Shown: positions 1 through 7,970 of the stretch, in pieces
Layout of the letters: each line of letters starts with the position of its first letter
Numbering within the stretch: position 1 is the first letter of the stretch
Source of the DNA: Achromobacter dolens
Lineage (GTDB): Bacteria > Pseudomonadota > Gammaproteobacteria > Burkholderiales > Burkholderiaceae_B
Assembly: GCF_902859745.1 (NCBI RefSeq)
Contig: NZ_CADIJW010000040.1
Location: forward strand, 1-51,648
Direction of reading: 5' to 3'
DNA: 51,648 bases
The notes under the pieces: generated by a model
What the model was told of the DNA's origin: nothing
Databases searched by the model: none
What the model saw: the letters and a program-made list of their open reading frames with translations, nothing else
Translations under genes and position numbers: made by a program

Positions 1-193
1 TGTTGATCGTGATGCCGCGAGCCTTTTCTTCAGGTGCCGCGTCGATCTGGTCGTAGCCCTTGGCTTCGCCGCCGAACTTGGTCGACAGAACGGTCGTGAT
101 GGCCGCCGTCAACGTCGTTTTGCCGTGGTCAACGTGACCAATCGTACCCACGTTCACGTGCGGCTTGGTACGTTCAAACTTGCCTTTTGCCAT
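1..193 (-). CDS. tuf: Elongation factor Tu, N-terminal part (cut by window edge)
   Basis: GTPase that delivers aminoacyl-tRNA to the ribosome. About 64 codons are visible. The protein starts [19 protein letters not shown], the P-loop GHVDHGKT lies at residues 19-26, and the switch I motif ARGITI sits at the window edge. The ATG is at 191-193, directly downstream of three tRNA genes on the same strand. That arrangement matches the tRNA-tufB operon of proteobacteria, so this is probably the tufB copy. The C-terminal part lies outside the window. Confidence 0.97.
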   Translation of the reverse strand, partial: MAKGKFERTKPHVNVGTIGHVDHGKTTLTAAITTVLSTKFGGEAKGYDQIDAAPEEKARGITIN

Positions 194-261
194 GGCTGAC
201 TCCTGACCTGGATTGCGCTTTTGACTGAAGCTGCTGACTGAAGATAAGACTTTGGAATTTG

Positions 262-336
<75 letters not shown>

Positions 337-348
337 ATGTGTACTGCT

Positions 349-422
349 TGGAGCGGGTGAAGGGAATCGAACCCTCGTCGTAAGCTTGGAAGGCTTCTGC
401 TCTACCATTGAGCTACACCCGC
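349..422 (-). tRNA. tRNA-Gly (anticodon TCC)
   Basis: Minus-strand cloverleaf: acceptor GCGGGTG pairs with CACCCGC, the anticodon loop is CTTCCAA, the T-loop is GTTCGATTC, and CCA is encoded. It lies 12 bp upstream of tRNA-Thr in the tRNA-tuf operon. Confidence 0.96.
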
Positions 423-572
423 GGCTGTCCTTTCACCACCTCACTATCTATCCCAGACTTTCAAAATTAAGGCCTTGGAGAACCAGCCACCTTCGTTGCG
501 AAGGCCGCCCAGTTCCCTAGGCCTACATTTTAAAATCCAGGCAAACATCGCCTGGATTCAGGTTTGGGTCTC

Positions 573-659
573 TGGTGGAGGAGGTTGGATTCGAACCAAC
601 GTAGGCGCAAGGCCAACAGATTTACAGTCTGCCCCCTTTAACCACTCGGGCACCCCTCC
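573..659 (-). tRNA. tRNA-Tyr (anticodon GTA)
   Basis: Class II tRNA with a long variable arm on the minus strand. The acceptor GGAGGGG pairs imperfectly with the 3' strand CTCCTCC, the anticodon loop reads CTGTAAA, the T-loop is GTTCGAATC, and CCA is encoded. It is the first gene of the Tyr-Gly-Thr-tuf unit; its 5' end is about 15 bp from the promoter's -10 box. Confidence 0.96.
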
Positions 660-674
660 AGCGGAGAACTTGAG

Positions 675-703
675 ATTATGAACACTTTCAAATCCGCTGT
701 CAA
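675..703 (-). promoter_or_regulatory. Strong sigma70 promoter for the tRNA-tuf operon
   Basis: On the minus strand a perfect -35 TTGACA (698-703) is followed by a 17-bp spacer and -10 CATAAT (675-680). Transcription would start near 668, a few bases before tRNA-Tyr, as expected for a stable-RNA promoter. The assignment is by consensus match only. Confidence 0.8.
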
Positions 704-772
704 ACGCCTGGGACGAAAAATATTCAAAACTTTCGTTCTGCCTGCCGCGTTTCCGCGCAGAGGGGGCGAAGC

Positions 773-1936
773 TTACAAGATTCCGCGAACGGCTGCACGA
801 AAAAGTTCGGCGTACTGGTCTGACGTATAGACGACGGGGTTGGTGCCGCCGGACGGATCCTCGCTGGCCATGCGCCCTACCCGCTCGGCTTGCGCGTCGT
901 CGATGCCGATGTCGGCCAGGGTGTGCGGGATGCCGACGGTCTCGCGCAACGCCAGGACCCAGTCGAGCACGGCGCCGGGACTGTCGTCCGGCAGCGCCAG
1001 ATAGCGCGCCAGCGCCTGCAGCCGCGGCGCGACCGCGTGCTGGTTGGCCTTGAGCACGTAGGGCATGAGGATGGCGTTGAGCATGCCGTGGTGGGCGTCG
1101 TACAACGCCCCCAGCGGATGCGCCAGCGCGTGCATCGCGCCGAGCCCGCGCTGGAATGCGGTGGCGCCCATGCTGGAGGCCACCAGCATCTGCTGGCGCG
1201 CCTGCAGGTCGGCGCCATCGGCCACGGCCTGCGGCAGGTATTCCTTGATCATTCGCATGCCTTCCAGCGCGATGCCGGCGGCCATCGGATGGAAGAACGG
1301 CGAACAGTAGGCTTCGAGGTTGTGCGACAGCGCATCCATGCCGGTGGCCGCGGTGATGCGCGGCGGCAGGCCGACGGTAAGCTCGGGATCGAGGATGACG
1401 ATCGCGGGCAGCATGCGCGCGTGGAAGATGATGCGCTTGACCTGCGCCGCCTCGTCGGTGATGACGGAGGCGCGCCCCACTTCCGAGCCCGTGCCCGCGG
1501 TGGTCGGCACCGCGACGACTGGCGCCATGCCGGCCACGTTCACGCGCAGGTAGTTGTCGCCCACGTCTTCGAAATCCCACAGCGGGCGTTTCTGTCCGGC
1601 CATCAGCGCGATGGCCTTGGCCGCGTCCAGCGCCGAGCCGCCGCCGAACGCGATCACGCCGTCGTGGCGGCCTTCGCGATAGCGCGCCACGCCATCGTCC
1701 ACGTTCCTGCCGGTGGGGTTGCCCTTCACTTCGTGGAACAGGCCGCATTCGAGTCCGGCCTGGCGGCAGCCGCGCACCGCGTCGGCGATCATGGGCAGCG
1801 CGGCCAGGCCGGGATCGGTGACCAACAAGGGGCGCGCCATGCCGAGTTCGCGGCACCAGTCGGGCAACTCCTTGATGCGGCCGGGGCCGGCCTTGATGGC
1901 GGTGGGATAGTTCCAGTTGACGCTGGGGACGGTCAT
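773..1936 (-). CDS. Iron-containing (group III) alcohol dehydrogenase
   Basis: NAD(P)-dependent, metal-dependent dehydrogenase of the Fe-ADH/FucO family, 387 residues. The nucleotide-binding motif GGGSALDAAK is at residues 98-107. The metal ligands predicted by alignment to FucO are all present: D201, H205, H269 and H283, in the blocks GMDALSHNLEAY, GAMHALAHPLG and HHGMLNA. The ATG at 1934-1936 gives the usual N-terminus. It is the last gene of a leftward set (phosphatase, glutamine-synthetase-like ligase, aldehyde dehydrogenase, this enzyme) and starts about 20 bp after the aldehyde dehydrogenase stop. An alcohol-to-aldehyde step feeding that dehydrogenase is the natural inference. The substrate is unknown. 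Confidence 0.9.
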   Translation of the reverse strand: MTVPSVNWNYPTAIKAGPGRIKELPDWCRELGMARPLLVTDPGLAALPMIADAVRGCRQAGLECGLFHEVKGNPTGRNVDDGVARYREGRHDGVIAFGGGSALDAAKAIALMAGQKRPLWDFEDVGDNYLRVNVAGMAPVVAVPTTAGTGSEVGRASVITDEAAQVKRIIFHARMLPAIVILDPELTVGLPPRITAATGMDALSHNLEAYCSPFFHPMAAGIALEGMRMIKEYLPQAVADGADLQARQQMLVASSMGATAFQRGLGAMHALAHPLGALYDAHHGMLNAILMPYVLKANQHAVAPRLQALARYLALPDDSPGAVLDWVLALRETVGIPHTLADIGIDDAQAERVGRMASEDPSGGTNPVVYTSDQYAELFRAAVRGIL

Positions 1937-1956
1937 GTCGGCTCCTGGTCGCGCGC

Positions 1957-3348
1957 TCAGGCGTTGCGGCGCAGATGGAAGGATTTGGCTTGGGTGAGCT
2001 GTTCGTAGCCGACGCGCGACAACGAAACGCCGCGGCCGGTGTGTTTGACGCCGGTCCACGCCAGCGCGGGATCGAGGTAGTCGCAGCGGTTCATGAAGAC
2101 GGTGCCCGTGCGCAACTGGCGGCCGAGATGCAATGCGGCCTCTTCATCCTGCGTGAAGATGGCGGCGGTCAGGCCATAGGGGCTGTCGTTCATCAAGGCG
2201 ACGGCCTCTTCGTCGCTGTCGACCGGCATCACGCCGACCACGGGGCCGAAGCATTCATCGTTCATGACGCGCATGCGGTGATCCACCTGCGTCAGCAGCG
2301 TCGGCGCCACATAAGGCGTGCCGGCGCGCGCGGCGTCGAAACGCGCGGCATCGACCAGATTGCGGGCGCCGCGCGCTTCGGCTTCGGCGATCACCTCGCG
2401 CACCTCGTCGGCGGCGCGCGTGCGCACCACCGGACCGAGCGTGGTGACCGGCTGCAGGGGATCGCCCAGCACGTACTCCTGGGTCAGCGCCGCGGCGCGA
2501 TCGATGAAATCCTGGTAGCGGTCGCGCGCCACGTAGATGCGCTGGATGCCGCAGCAGGACTGGCCGGAATTGAAGAAGGCGCCGTCCACCAGCGTCTCGA
2601 CCGCATGCGCCAGGTTGGCGTCGGCGCGCACATACGCGGGGTCGTTGCCGCCCAGCTCCAGGCCCACGCCGATGAAGCGGCCGGCGGCGGCCTGCTCCAC
2701 GCTCTGGCCGCCGCGCACCGAACCGGTGAAGGAGACATAGCCGATCTCGGGCGCGCGGATCAGGCGTTGCGCGATGTCGTGGTTCGCGTGCAGGTACTGG
2801 AACACGCCATGCGGCACGCCCGCTTCGCTGAAGGCGCGGCCGATGAGTTCGGCGCACAGCGGGGTCTGGTCGGAGTGCTTGAGGATGACGGTGTTGCCGG
2901 CCATCAGCGCCGGCACGATGCTGTTCACGGCCGTCAGCAGCGGATAGTTCCACGGCGCGATCGTCAACGCCACGCCGATCGGCTCGCGGCTGATGAAGCG
3001 CGTGAAGCCGGCGATCTCGGGCACCTGGATCGGCGCCAGCGCTTCGGCGGCGATGCCGATCATGTGGCGCGCGCGGGCCTCGAAGCCATCGACCTCACCC
3101 GGCGTGTAGCGCAGCGGACGGCCCATCTGGATCGTGATGGCGCGCGCGATCTCGGCCTTGCCGGCGACGAAGCGCGTCACCGCATCGGACAGGATGCGGG
3201 CGCGCTGCTCGATGCCGAGCGCGTGCCAGGCGCCCTGCGCGGCCTGCGCGTCGGCCAGCGCCTGCGCGACCTGCGCCTCGCTGGCGTAGGGACGGCGCAC
3301 GACTTCGCGGCCGTCGATGGGACTGATGGTGATGAGTTCCTGCGTCAT
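1957..3348 (-). CDS. NAD(P)-dependent aldehyde dehydrogenase
   Basis: Aldehyde dehydrogenase superfamily, 463 residues, a length like the Sad/YneI succinate-semialdehyde group. Visible catalytic parts: Asn134 in PWNYP, Lys157 in ILKHS, Glu231 in ELGGND, and the nucleophile Cys265 in GQSCC. It would oxidise an aldehyde to the acid. It sits between a glutamine-synthetase-like ligase and an alcohol dehydrogenase on the same strand. This fits oxidation of a gamma-glutamylated aldehyde, by analogy with PuuC of putrescine breakdown, but the sequence does not prove the substrate. The start ATG is at 3346-3348; longer forms in this frame overlap the upstream gene. Confidence 0.9.
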   Translation of the reverse strand: MTQELITISPIDGREVVRRPYASEAQVAQALADAQAAQGAWHALGIEQRARILSDAVTRFVAGKAEIARAITIQMGRPLRYTPGEVDGFEARARHMIGIAAEALAPIQVPEIAGFTRFISREPIGVALTIAPWNYPLLTAVNSIVPALMAGNTVILKHSDQTPLCAELIGRAFSEAGVPHGVFQYLHANHDIAQRLIRAPEIGYVSFTGSVRGGQSVEQAAAGRFIGVGLELGGNDPAYVRADANLAHAVETLVDGAFFNSGQSCCGIQRIYVARDRYQDFIDRAAALTQEYVLGDPLQPVTTLGPVVRTRAADEVREVIAEAEARGARNLVDAARFDAARAGTPYVAPTLLTQVDHRMRVMNDECFGPVVGVMPVDSDEEAVALMNDSPYGLTAAIFTQDEEAALHLGRQLRTGTVFMNRCDYLDPALAWTGVKHTGRGVSLSRVGYEQLTQAKSFHLRRNA

Positions 3349-3391
3349 GGCGACCCTGTGCATGCGTGGTGAAAAGATGAAGAGGCGGCGT

Positions 3392-4777
3392 TCAGATGAT
3401 CTCGAAATAACGAGCCAGTTCCCAATCGGTGACGTGACGGCGGAACTGGCGTTCTTCCCATTCGCGCGTGGCGGCGTAATGCTCGACGAAGGCATCGCCG
3501 AACAGCTCGCGCGCGGCTTCGGACTGGCGCAGGCGCTGCGCCGCTTCCCACAACGTCGTGGGCAGGCGCAGGTGCTCGGGAAACTGCTGCGTGTAGGCGT
3601 TGCCCTGCACCATCGGTTCGGGTTGCAGGCCCTGTTCGATGCCGCGCAGGCCCGACGCCAGCGCGGCCGACAGCGCCAGATACGGATTGGCGTCGGCCGA
3701 GCCGATGCGCACTTCGACACGCTGCGACTTGTCGCTGCCCGGGATGAGACGCAGCGCGGTGGTGCGGTTCTCCATGCCCCAGGTCGCGTCCAGCGGCGCC
3801 CAGTAACCCGGCACCAGGCGCGAATAGCTGTTGATGGTCTGCGCGTATAGCGCCATGAATTCGGGCAGGTAGCGTTGCACGCCGGCCATGAAGGCTTCCT
3901 GCGTCACGCTCATGCCGTGCGGGCGCGACTCGTCGTGGAACGCCGAGCGGCCGCTGGTGCGGTCGCGCAGCGACAGGTGGATGTGACCGCTCTGGCCGGG
4001 ATGATCGTGCGACCACTTCGCCATGAAGGTGGCCATCAGGCCGTTCTGCTGCGCCAGCGCCTTGGTGAAGGTCTTGAAGAGGAAGGCCTTGTCGCCGGCA
4101 GCGGCGGCCTGGTCGACCGCGATGGCCGCCTCCAGCACGCCTGGGCCGGTCTCGGTATGCAGGCCTTCGATCGGCATGTCCATGCGCTCGCACATGTCGA
4201 GCAGCTTGCGATAGAAGTCGCCCTGCACGGTGCTGCGCAGCACCGAGTAGCCGAAGTTGCCGGGGGTCCAGTTCTCCATGTCGCGGTAGTGCTTGGCGCG
4301 CACCGAGTGCGGCGTCTCGCGGAACATGAAGAACTCGTATTCGAGCGCGGCGTAGACCTCGAAGCCCATGCCGGCGGCGCGGTCCAGCGTGCGGTGCAGC
4401 AGGCGGCGCGGGCAGATGTCGGCGGCGGGGCCTTCGAACTCGGCCAGGAACAGCAGCATGTCCTCGCCGCCGGGCCCCTGCTCCAGCGGCAACCGGCGGC
4501 AGGTGCTGGGCACGATGCGCAGCTTGGCATCGGGATAGGCCGTGTGCCAGCCGGTGTACTTGGTGTTGTCGTAGAGCTGGTCGTCCAGGTCCCAGCCGAA
4601 CACCACGTCGCAGAACGCCAGCCCGCCGCGCAGCGCGGCCAGGAATTTGTCGCGCCTGACGTACTTGCCCAGCATGACGCCATCGACGTCGGACAGGCCG
4701 ATCTTGATATGCGAAAGCGTGCTGGCCTGGACCAGCCGCTCCGCGTCTTCCACCGTTGCTACCCCTAGTGCATGCAT
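3392..4777 (-). CDS. Glutamine-synthetase-like gamma-glutamyl-amine ligase
   Basis: Glutamine synthetase superfamily, 461 residues, with the C-terminal catalytic fold intact: metal ligands in LEYEFF (E146, E148), GQSGHIHLSL (261-270), NSYSRLVPGYWAP (316-328), MENRTTALRL and VEVRIGSADANPYLA. The size and the dehydrogenase neighbours place it with PuuA/GlnA4-type enzymes that ligate glutamate to amines at the cost of ATP, not with housekeeping GlnA. I see no GlnA-type adenylylation motif. It starts at ATG 4775-4777 behind AAGGTG and lies 43 bp upstream of the aldehyde dehydrogenase. The amine substrate (polyamine, ethanolamine or other) is inferred, not shown. Confidence 0.87.
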   Translation of the reverse strand: MHALGVATVEDAERLVQASTLSHIKIGLSDVDGVMLGKYVRRDKFLAALRGGLAFCDVVFGWDLDDQLYDNTKYTGWHTAYPDAKLRIVPSTCRRLPLEQGPGGEDMLLFLAEFEGPAADICPRRLLHRTLDRAAGMGFEVYAALEYEFFMFRETPHSVRAKHYRDMENWTPGNFGYSVLRSTVQGDFYRKLLDMCERMDMPIEGLHTETGPGVLEAAIAVDQAAAAGDKAFLFKTFTKALAQQNGLMATFMAKWSHDHPGQSGHIHLSLRDRTSGRSAFHDESRPHGMSVTQEAFMAGVQRYLPEFMALYAQTINSYSRLVPGYWAPLDATWGMENRTTALRLIPGSDKSQRVEVRIGSADANPYLALSAALASGLRGIEQGLQPEPMVQGNAYTQQFPEHLRLPTTLWEAAQRLRQSEAARELFGDAFVEHYAATREWEERQFRRHVTDWELARYFEII

Positions 4778-4841
4778 GGCTCGTTCACCTTGTCGTGGCT
4801 GAAGCGTTGCGTTGACGTGCGGGGTCGCGGGGCGCGGTGTT

Positions 4842-5648
4842 TCAGGTCACGGCCGCCCCCAGCATCCGCATCGCCTCGCGATGCAGTTGCGGCGTGGCGG
4901 CCGCGATCACGCGGCCCTGCGACGCGAGGCCTAACGGCTGCCCCGACCAATCGGTAATGACGCCGCCCGCGCCTTCGATCACGGGCATCAGCGCCAGGTA
5001 GTCATACGGCTGCAGGCCGGCCTCGACCACCAGGTCGACATGGCCGCTGGCCAGCAGGCCATAGCTGTAGCAATCGCCGCCATAGCGGCGCATGCGCACC
5101 GAGCGCGCCAGCGCCTCGAACGCGTCCAGGTCGGCGCCTTCGAAGATGTCGGGCGAGGTGGCGTAGAGAATCGCCTGGCCCAGTTCGGTGCAGGGGCGCG
5201 CGCGGCAGGGTTCGCCATTCAGGCGCGCGGGCGAACCGGCAACGCCCAGCCAGCGTTCGGCCATCATGGGAATGTCGATCAGGCCCAGCACCGGGCGGCC
5301 GCGGTGCAGCAGGCCCAGCAGCGTGCCCCACAGGGGATTGCCGGAAATGAACGCGCGGGTGCCGTCGATGGGGTCGAGCGACCACACCCACTCGGCCTCG
5401 GCATGGCTGGCGCCGTATTCCTCGCCGAAGATGCCGTGATCCGGATACTGGCGGGCGATGGCTTCGCGCAGCGCCTGCTCGACCTCGCGGTCGGCACGGG
5501 TGACGGGACTTTCATCCGCTTTGGTTTCGACCATCAGGGGGTGGCGGAACCACTGGCGCGACAAGGGCCGGACCTGGTCCGCCAGCGTCTGGGCGAACGA
5601 GGAAAACGCGGCCAATTGCTGCGCGGTGGGCAGCGGCGAAGTTTGCAT
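4842..5648 (-). CDS. Inositol monophosphatase family phosphatase (HisN-like)
   Basis: Mg-dependent sugar/alcohol phosphatase fold, 268 residues. The motif GEEYG gives E76, DPIDGTRAF gives D92 and D95, and the C-terminal YDYLA gives D216; together these are the metal-binding set of the family. HisN-type histidinol phosphatases and inositol monophosphatases share this pattern. It is the first gene of the leftward catabolic set, far from any his genes, so removal of phosphate from an imported phospho-compound is at least as likely as histidinol phosphatase activity. The start is ATG 5646-5648 because GGAG lies 6 bp upstream; a start further upstream would run into the divergent promoter region. 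Confidence 0.88.
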   Translation of the reverse strand: MQTSPLPTAQQLAAFSSFAQTLADQVRPLSRQWFRHPLMVETKADESPVTRADREVEQALREAIARQYPDHGIFGEEYGASHAEAEWVWSLDPIDGTRAFISGNPLWGTLLGLLHRGRPVLGLIDIPMMAERWLGVAGSPARLNGEPCRARPCTELGQAILYATSPDIFEGADLDAFEALARSVRMRRYGGDCYSYGLLASGHVDLVVEAGLQPYDYLALMPVIEGAGGVITDWSGQPLGLASQGRVIAAATPQLHREAMRMLGAAVT

Positions 5649-5716
5649 GACGAGCTCCGAGGCGTAACGCGGCGCGGAAAGACCCATGCGATTCGGGTTT
5701 TTCCAGTCTAGACACG

Positions 5717-5772
5717 TTGCCACAAATTTGCAAATATACCTAAAAACGCAACCCGGGAAACGCAACGTTTCC
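5717..5772. promoter_or_regulatory. Divergent promoter region with candidate operator
   Basis: In the 215-bp gap between the leftward phosphatase and the rightward importer, TTGCCA (5717-5722) and TAAAAA (5741-5746), 18 bp apart, form a plausible rightward sigma70 promoter. Just downstream is the inverted repeat GGAAACG-CAA-CGTTTCC (5756-5772), placed where a repressor would block initiation. The DeoR protein encoded at the end of the importer operon is the obvious candidate to bind it. The motif is seen; its function is inferred. Confidence 0.45.
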
Positions 5773-5863
5773 TCGCGCAACCCTACCGCCCCGCCCCGCA
5801 GGTCGCCGTTCGCAGAAAAGCAGCTCATCGCCGTTGCCGTGTATTCCTTTCCGGAGTCCCATC

Positions 5864-6874
5864 ATGCAATGTAAGAAGAAGCTTGGTCTCGTGGTTGCAG
5901 TAATTTCCCTAGGTTTGACCCAGGCCGTCCACGCTGGCGCCATCACCGTCTACACCGCGCTGGAGGAAGACGAGATCGCCGCCTACCTGAAGGCGGCCAA
6001 TGCCGCGCTGCCGGACGTGAAGGTGAACGTGCTGCGGCTGTCCACCGGCGACCTGGGCGCGCGCCTGATCGCCGAGGCCGGCAATCCGCAGCAGGACGTG
6101 ATCTGGGGCTTCGCCGTCAGCAACATGCTGGATCCGCGCCTGCAGAAGCTGCTGGAACCGTATGCGGCCAAGGGCATCGACGCGCTGCCCTCGCAATACA
6201 AGGCCGCCGACAACAAATGGTTCGCCGCCACCGGCTACGTGGCCGCGTTCTGTGTCAACACCGACCGGCTCAAGTCCAGGAACCTGCCGATGCCGACCTC
6301 GTGGGAAGACCTGACCAAGCCGGTCTACAAGGGCGAGATCGTCATCCCCAGCCCGGCCGCATCCGGCACCGGTTATCTGCAGATCGTGGCGCTGCTGCAG
6401 GGCCTGGGCGCCGAGAAAGGCTGGGCGCTGCTCAAGGACCTGGACAAGAACGTGGCGCAGTACACGCCGTCGGGATCGCGCCCCTGCAAGATGGCGCGCG
6501 CCGGCGAGTATGCGATCGGCGTGTCGTTCGCGTTCCCGGCGATGCAATCGATCGAGGAAGGCTTTCCGGTGAAGATGGTGATCCCGTCGAAATGGGTGGG
6601 CTATGAACTCGAGGCCTCGGGCCTGATGAAGACGGCGAAGAATCCCGCGGACGCCAAGCGCTTCCTCGACTGGACGCTGTCGGCGCAGGCCGGCGGGCTG
6701 TACAGCAAGTACAAGGAACTGGTGACGATTCCCGGCGCCGCCCCCAACAAGGCGGCCGAAGCCGCGGGCTTGCCCAAGGACCTGACCGCCGTGCTGTATC
6801 CGGTGGACTTCCAGAAATCGGCGGCGGAACGCGACGCCACCATCAAGACCTGGCAGGACACCATCAAACGCTGA
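5864..6874 (+). CDS. ABC importer substrate-binding protein, 2-aminoethylphosphonate type
   Basis: Periplasmic binding protein of the iron/thiamine/AEP-type class, 336 residues. A signal peptide (KKK, hydrophobic stretch, VHA) is predicted to be cleaved after Ala24. The mature protein begins ITVYTALEEDEI and contains the family blocks WFAATGYVAAFCVNTDRL and PSPAASGTGYLQI, resembling the putative AEP-binding protein PhnS2. The start at 5864 has GGAG 7 bp upstream. It is the first gene of a binding protein-ATPase-fused permease-DeoR operon. No phnW or phnX gene is visible nearby, so the ligand could be another phosphorylated or amino compound. Confidence 0.85.
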   Translation: MQCKKKLGLVVAVISLGLTQAVHAGAITVYTALEEDEIAAYLKAANAALPDVKVNVLRLSTGDLGARLIAEAGNPQQDVIWGFAVSNMLDPRLQKLLEPYAAKGIDALPSQYKAADNKWFAATGYVAAFCVNTDRLKSRNLPMPTSWEDLTKPVYKGEIVIPSPAASGTGYLQIVALLQGLGAEKGWALLKDLDKNVAQYTPSGSRPCKMARAGEYAIGVSFAFPAMQSIEEGFPVKMVIPSKWVGYELEASGLMKTAKNPADAKRFLDWTLSAQAGGLYSKYKELVTIPGAAPNKAAEAAGLPKDLTAVLYPVDFQKSAAERDATIKTWQDTIKR

Positions 6875-6925
6875 CGGCGCGCGCGGCCGGCGCCCCCGGC
6901 CGCCACGCCACCGCCTGGAGCGGCC

Positions 6926-7933
6926 ATGTACCTGGAATTGCGCGGGATCCGCAAGACCTTCGACGGCGCGGTGGCGCTGGAAGGCATCGACCTGTCGGTG
7001 GGCGAACATGAATTCGTCTGCCTGCTGGGGCCCAGCGGCTGCGGCAAGACGACCCTGCTGCGCATCGTCGCCGGATTGCTGCCGTTCGACAGCGGCACCA
7101 TCACGCTGGGCGGACGCGACCTGTCGGCGCTGCCGGCGCGCAAGCGCGGCTTTGGCATCGTGTTCCAGTCATATTCACTTTTTCCCAACATGACGGTGGC
7201 CGAGAACGTCGGCTACGGGTTGCGCATCCGCGGCGAGACGCGCGAGCGCATCGACGCACGGGTGCGCGAATTGCTGGCGCTGATCAAGCTGCCGGATTAT
7301 GCACAGCGTTATCCCCATCAGTTGTCCGGCGGCCAGCAACAGCGCGTGGCACTGGCACGGGCACTGGCGGTGGACCCGGCGCTGATCCTGCTGGACGAAC
7401 CCTTGTCGGCGCTGGATGCGCGCGTGCGCACCGACATGCGCGCCGAGATCCACGAGGTGCAGCGCCGCCTGCGGATACCGACCATCATGGTGACGCACGA
7501 CCAGGAGGAAGCGCTCACGCTGGCCGATAAGATCGTGTGCATGAATGACGGCCGCGTCGAGCAGGTGGGAACGCCCTCCGATCTGTATCTGCGGCCGAGC
7601 ACACGCTTCGTCGCCAACTTCGTCGGCCTGAGCAACCTGTTGCCGACCGACTGGGTGCGCGAGGCCATGCCGGCGCTGCTGGCGACCCGGCCCGATGGCG
7701 CCAGCGAGCGTTTCGAGGCCTGCCTGCGGCCGGAAAGCCTGCGCATCGCCGTCGATGAACGCGGACCGGGCCGGGTGCGCGAAATGACCTTCATGGGCAA
7801 CCTGACGCGCGTGCGGGTGGACTGGCGAGGCCGCGAGTTGCTGGTCGAACAGCAGGGCGCTGCGGGCTTGTCGCAGGGCGCGCCCGTGCGGCTGGACATG
7901 GCGCCGGAACAATGCGCCTGGGTTCGCGTATGA
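6926..7933 (+). CDS. ABC importer ATP-binding protein, AEP/spermidine-putrescine type
   Basis: Cytoplasmic ATPase of the importer, 335 residues. Walker A GPSGCGKTT is at 35-43, Q-loop FQSYSLFP near 80-87, signature LSGGQ at 133-137, Walker B LILLDEP at 153-159, and the switch histidine is H191. The last 100 or so residues form a TOBE-like domain as in PotA/FbpC/PhnT2-type subunits. The ATG at 6926 is preceded by CTGGAG. It lies 51 bp after the binding-protein gene and 37 bp before the permease. Confidence 0.93.
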   Translation: MYLELRGIRKTFDGAVALEGIDLSVGEHEFVCLLGPSGCGKTTLLRIVAGLLPFDSGTITLGGRDLSALPARKRGFGIVFQSYSLFPNMTVAENVGYGLRIRGETRERIDARVRELLALIKLPDYAQRYPHQLSGGQQQRVALARALAVDPALILLDEPLSALDARVRTDMRAEIHEVQRRLRIPTIMVTHDQEEALTLADKIVCMNDGRVEQVGTPSDLYLRPSTRFVANFVGLSNLLPTDWVREAMPALLATRPDGASERFEACLRPESLRIAVDERGPGRVREMTFMGNLTRVRVDWRGRELLVEQQGAAGLSQGAPVRLDMAPEQCAWVRV

Positions 7934-7970
7934 AAGCGTCCGCCACGCCGGCACGCGCGGGAGTCCGAGT

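Noticed and set aside
890-2008. Long antisense frames opposite the alcohol and aldehyde dehydrogenases and many other genes
   Set aside because: High GC third positions leave long open antisense frames. The translations are Arg/Ala/His-rich low-complexity shadows.
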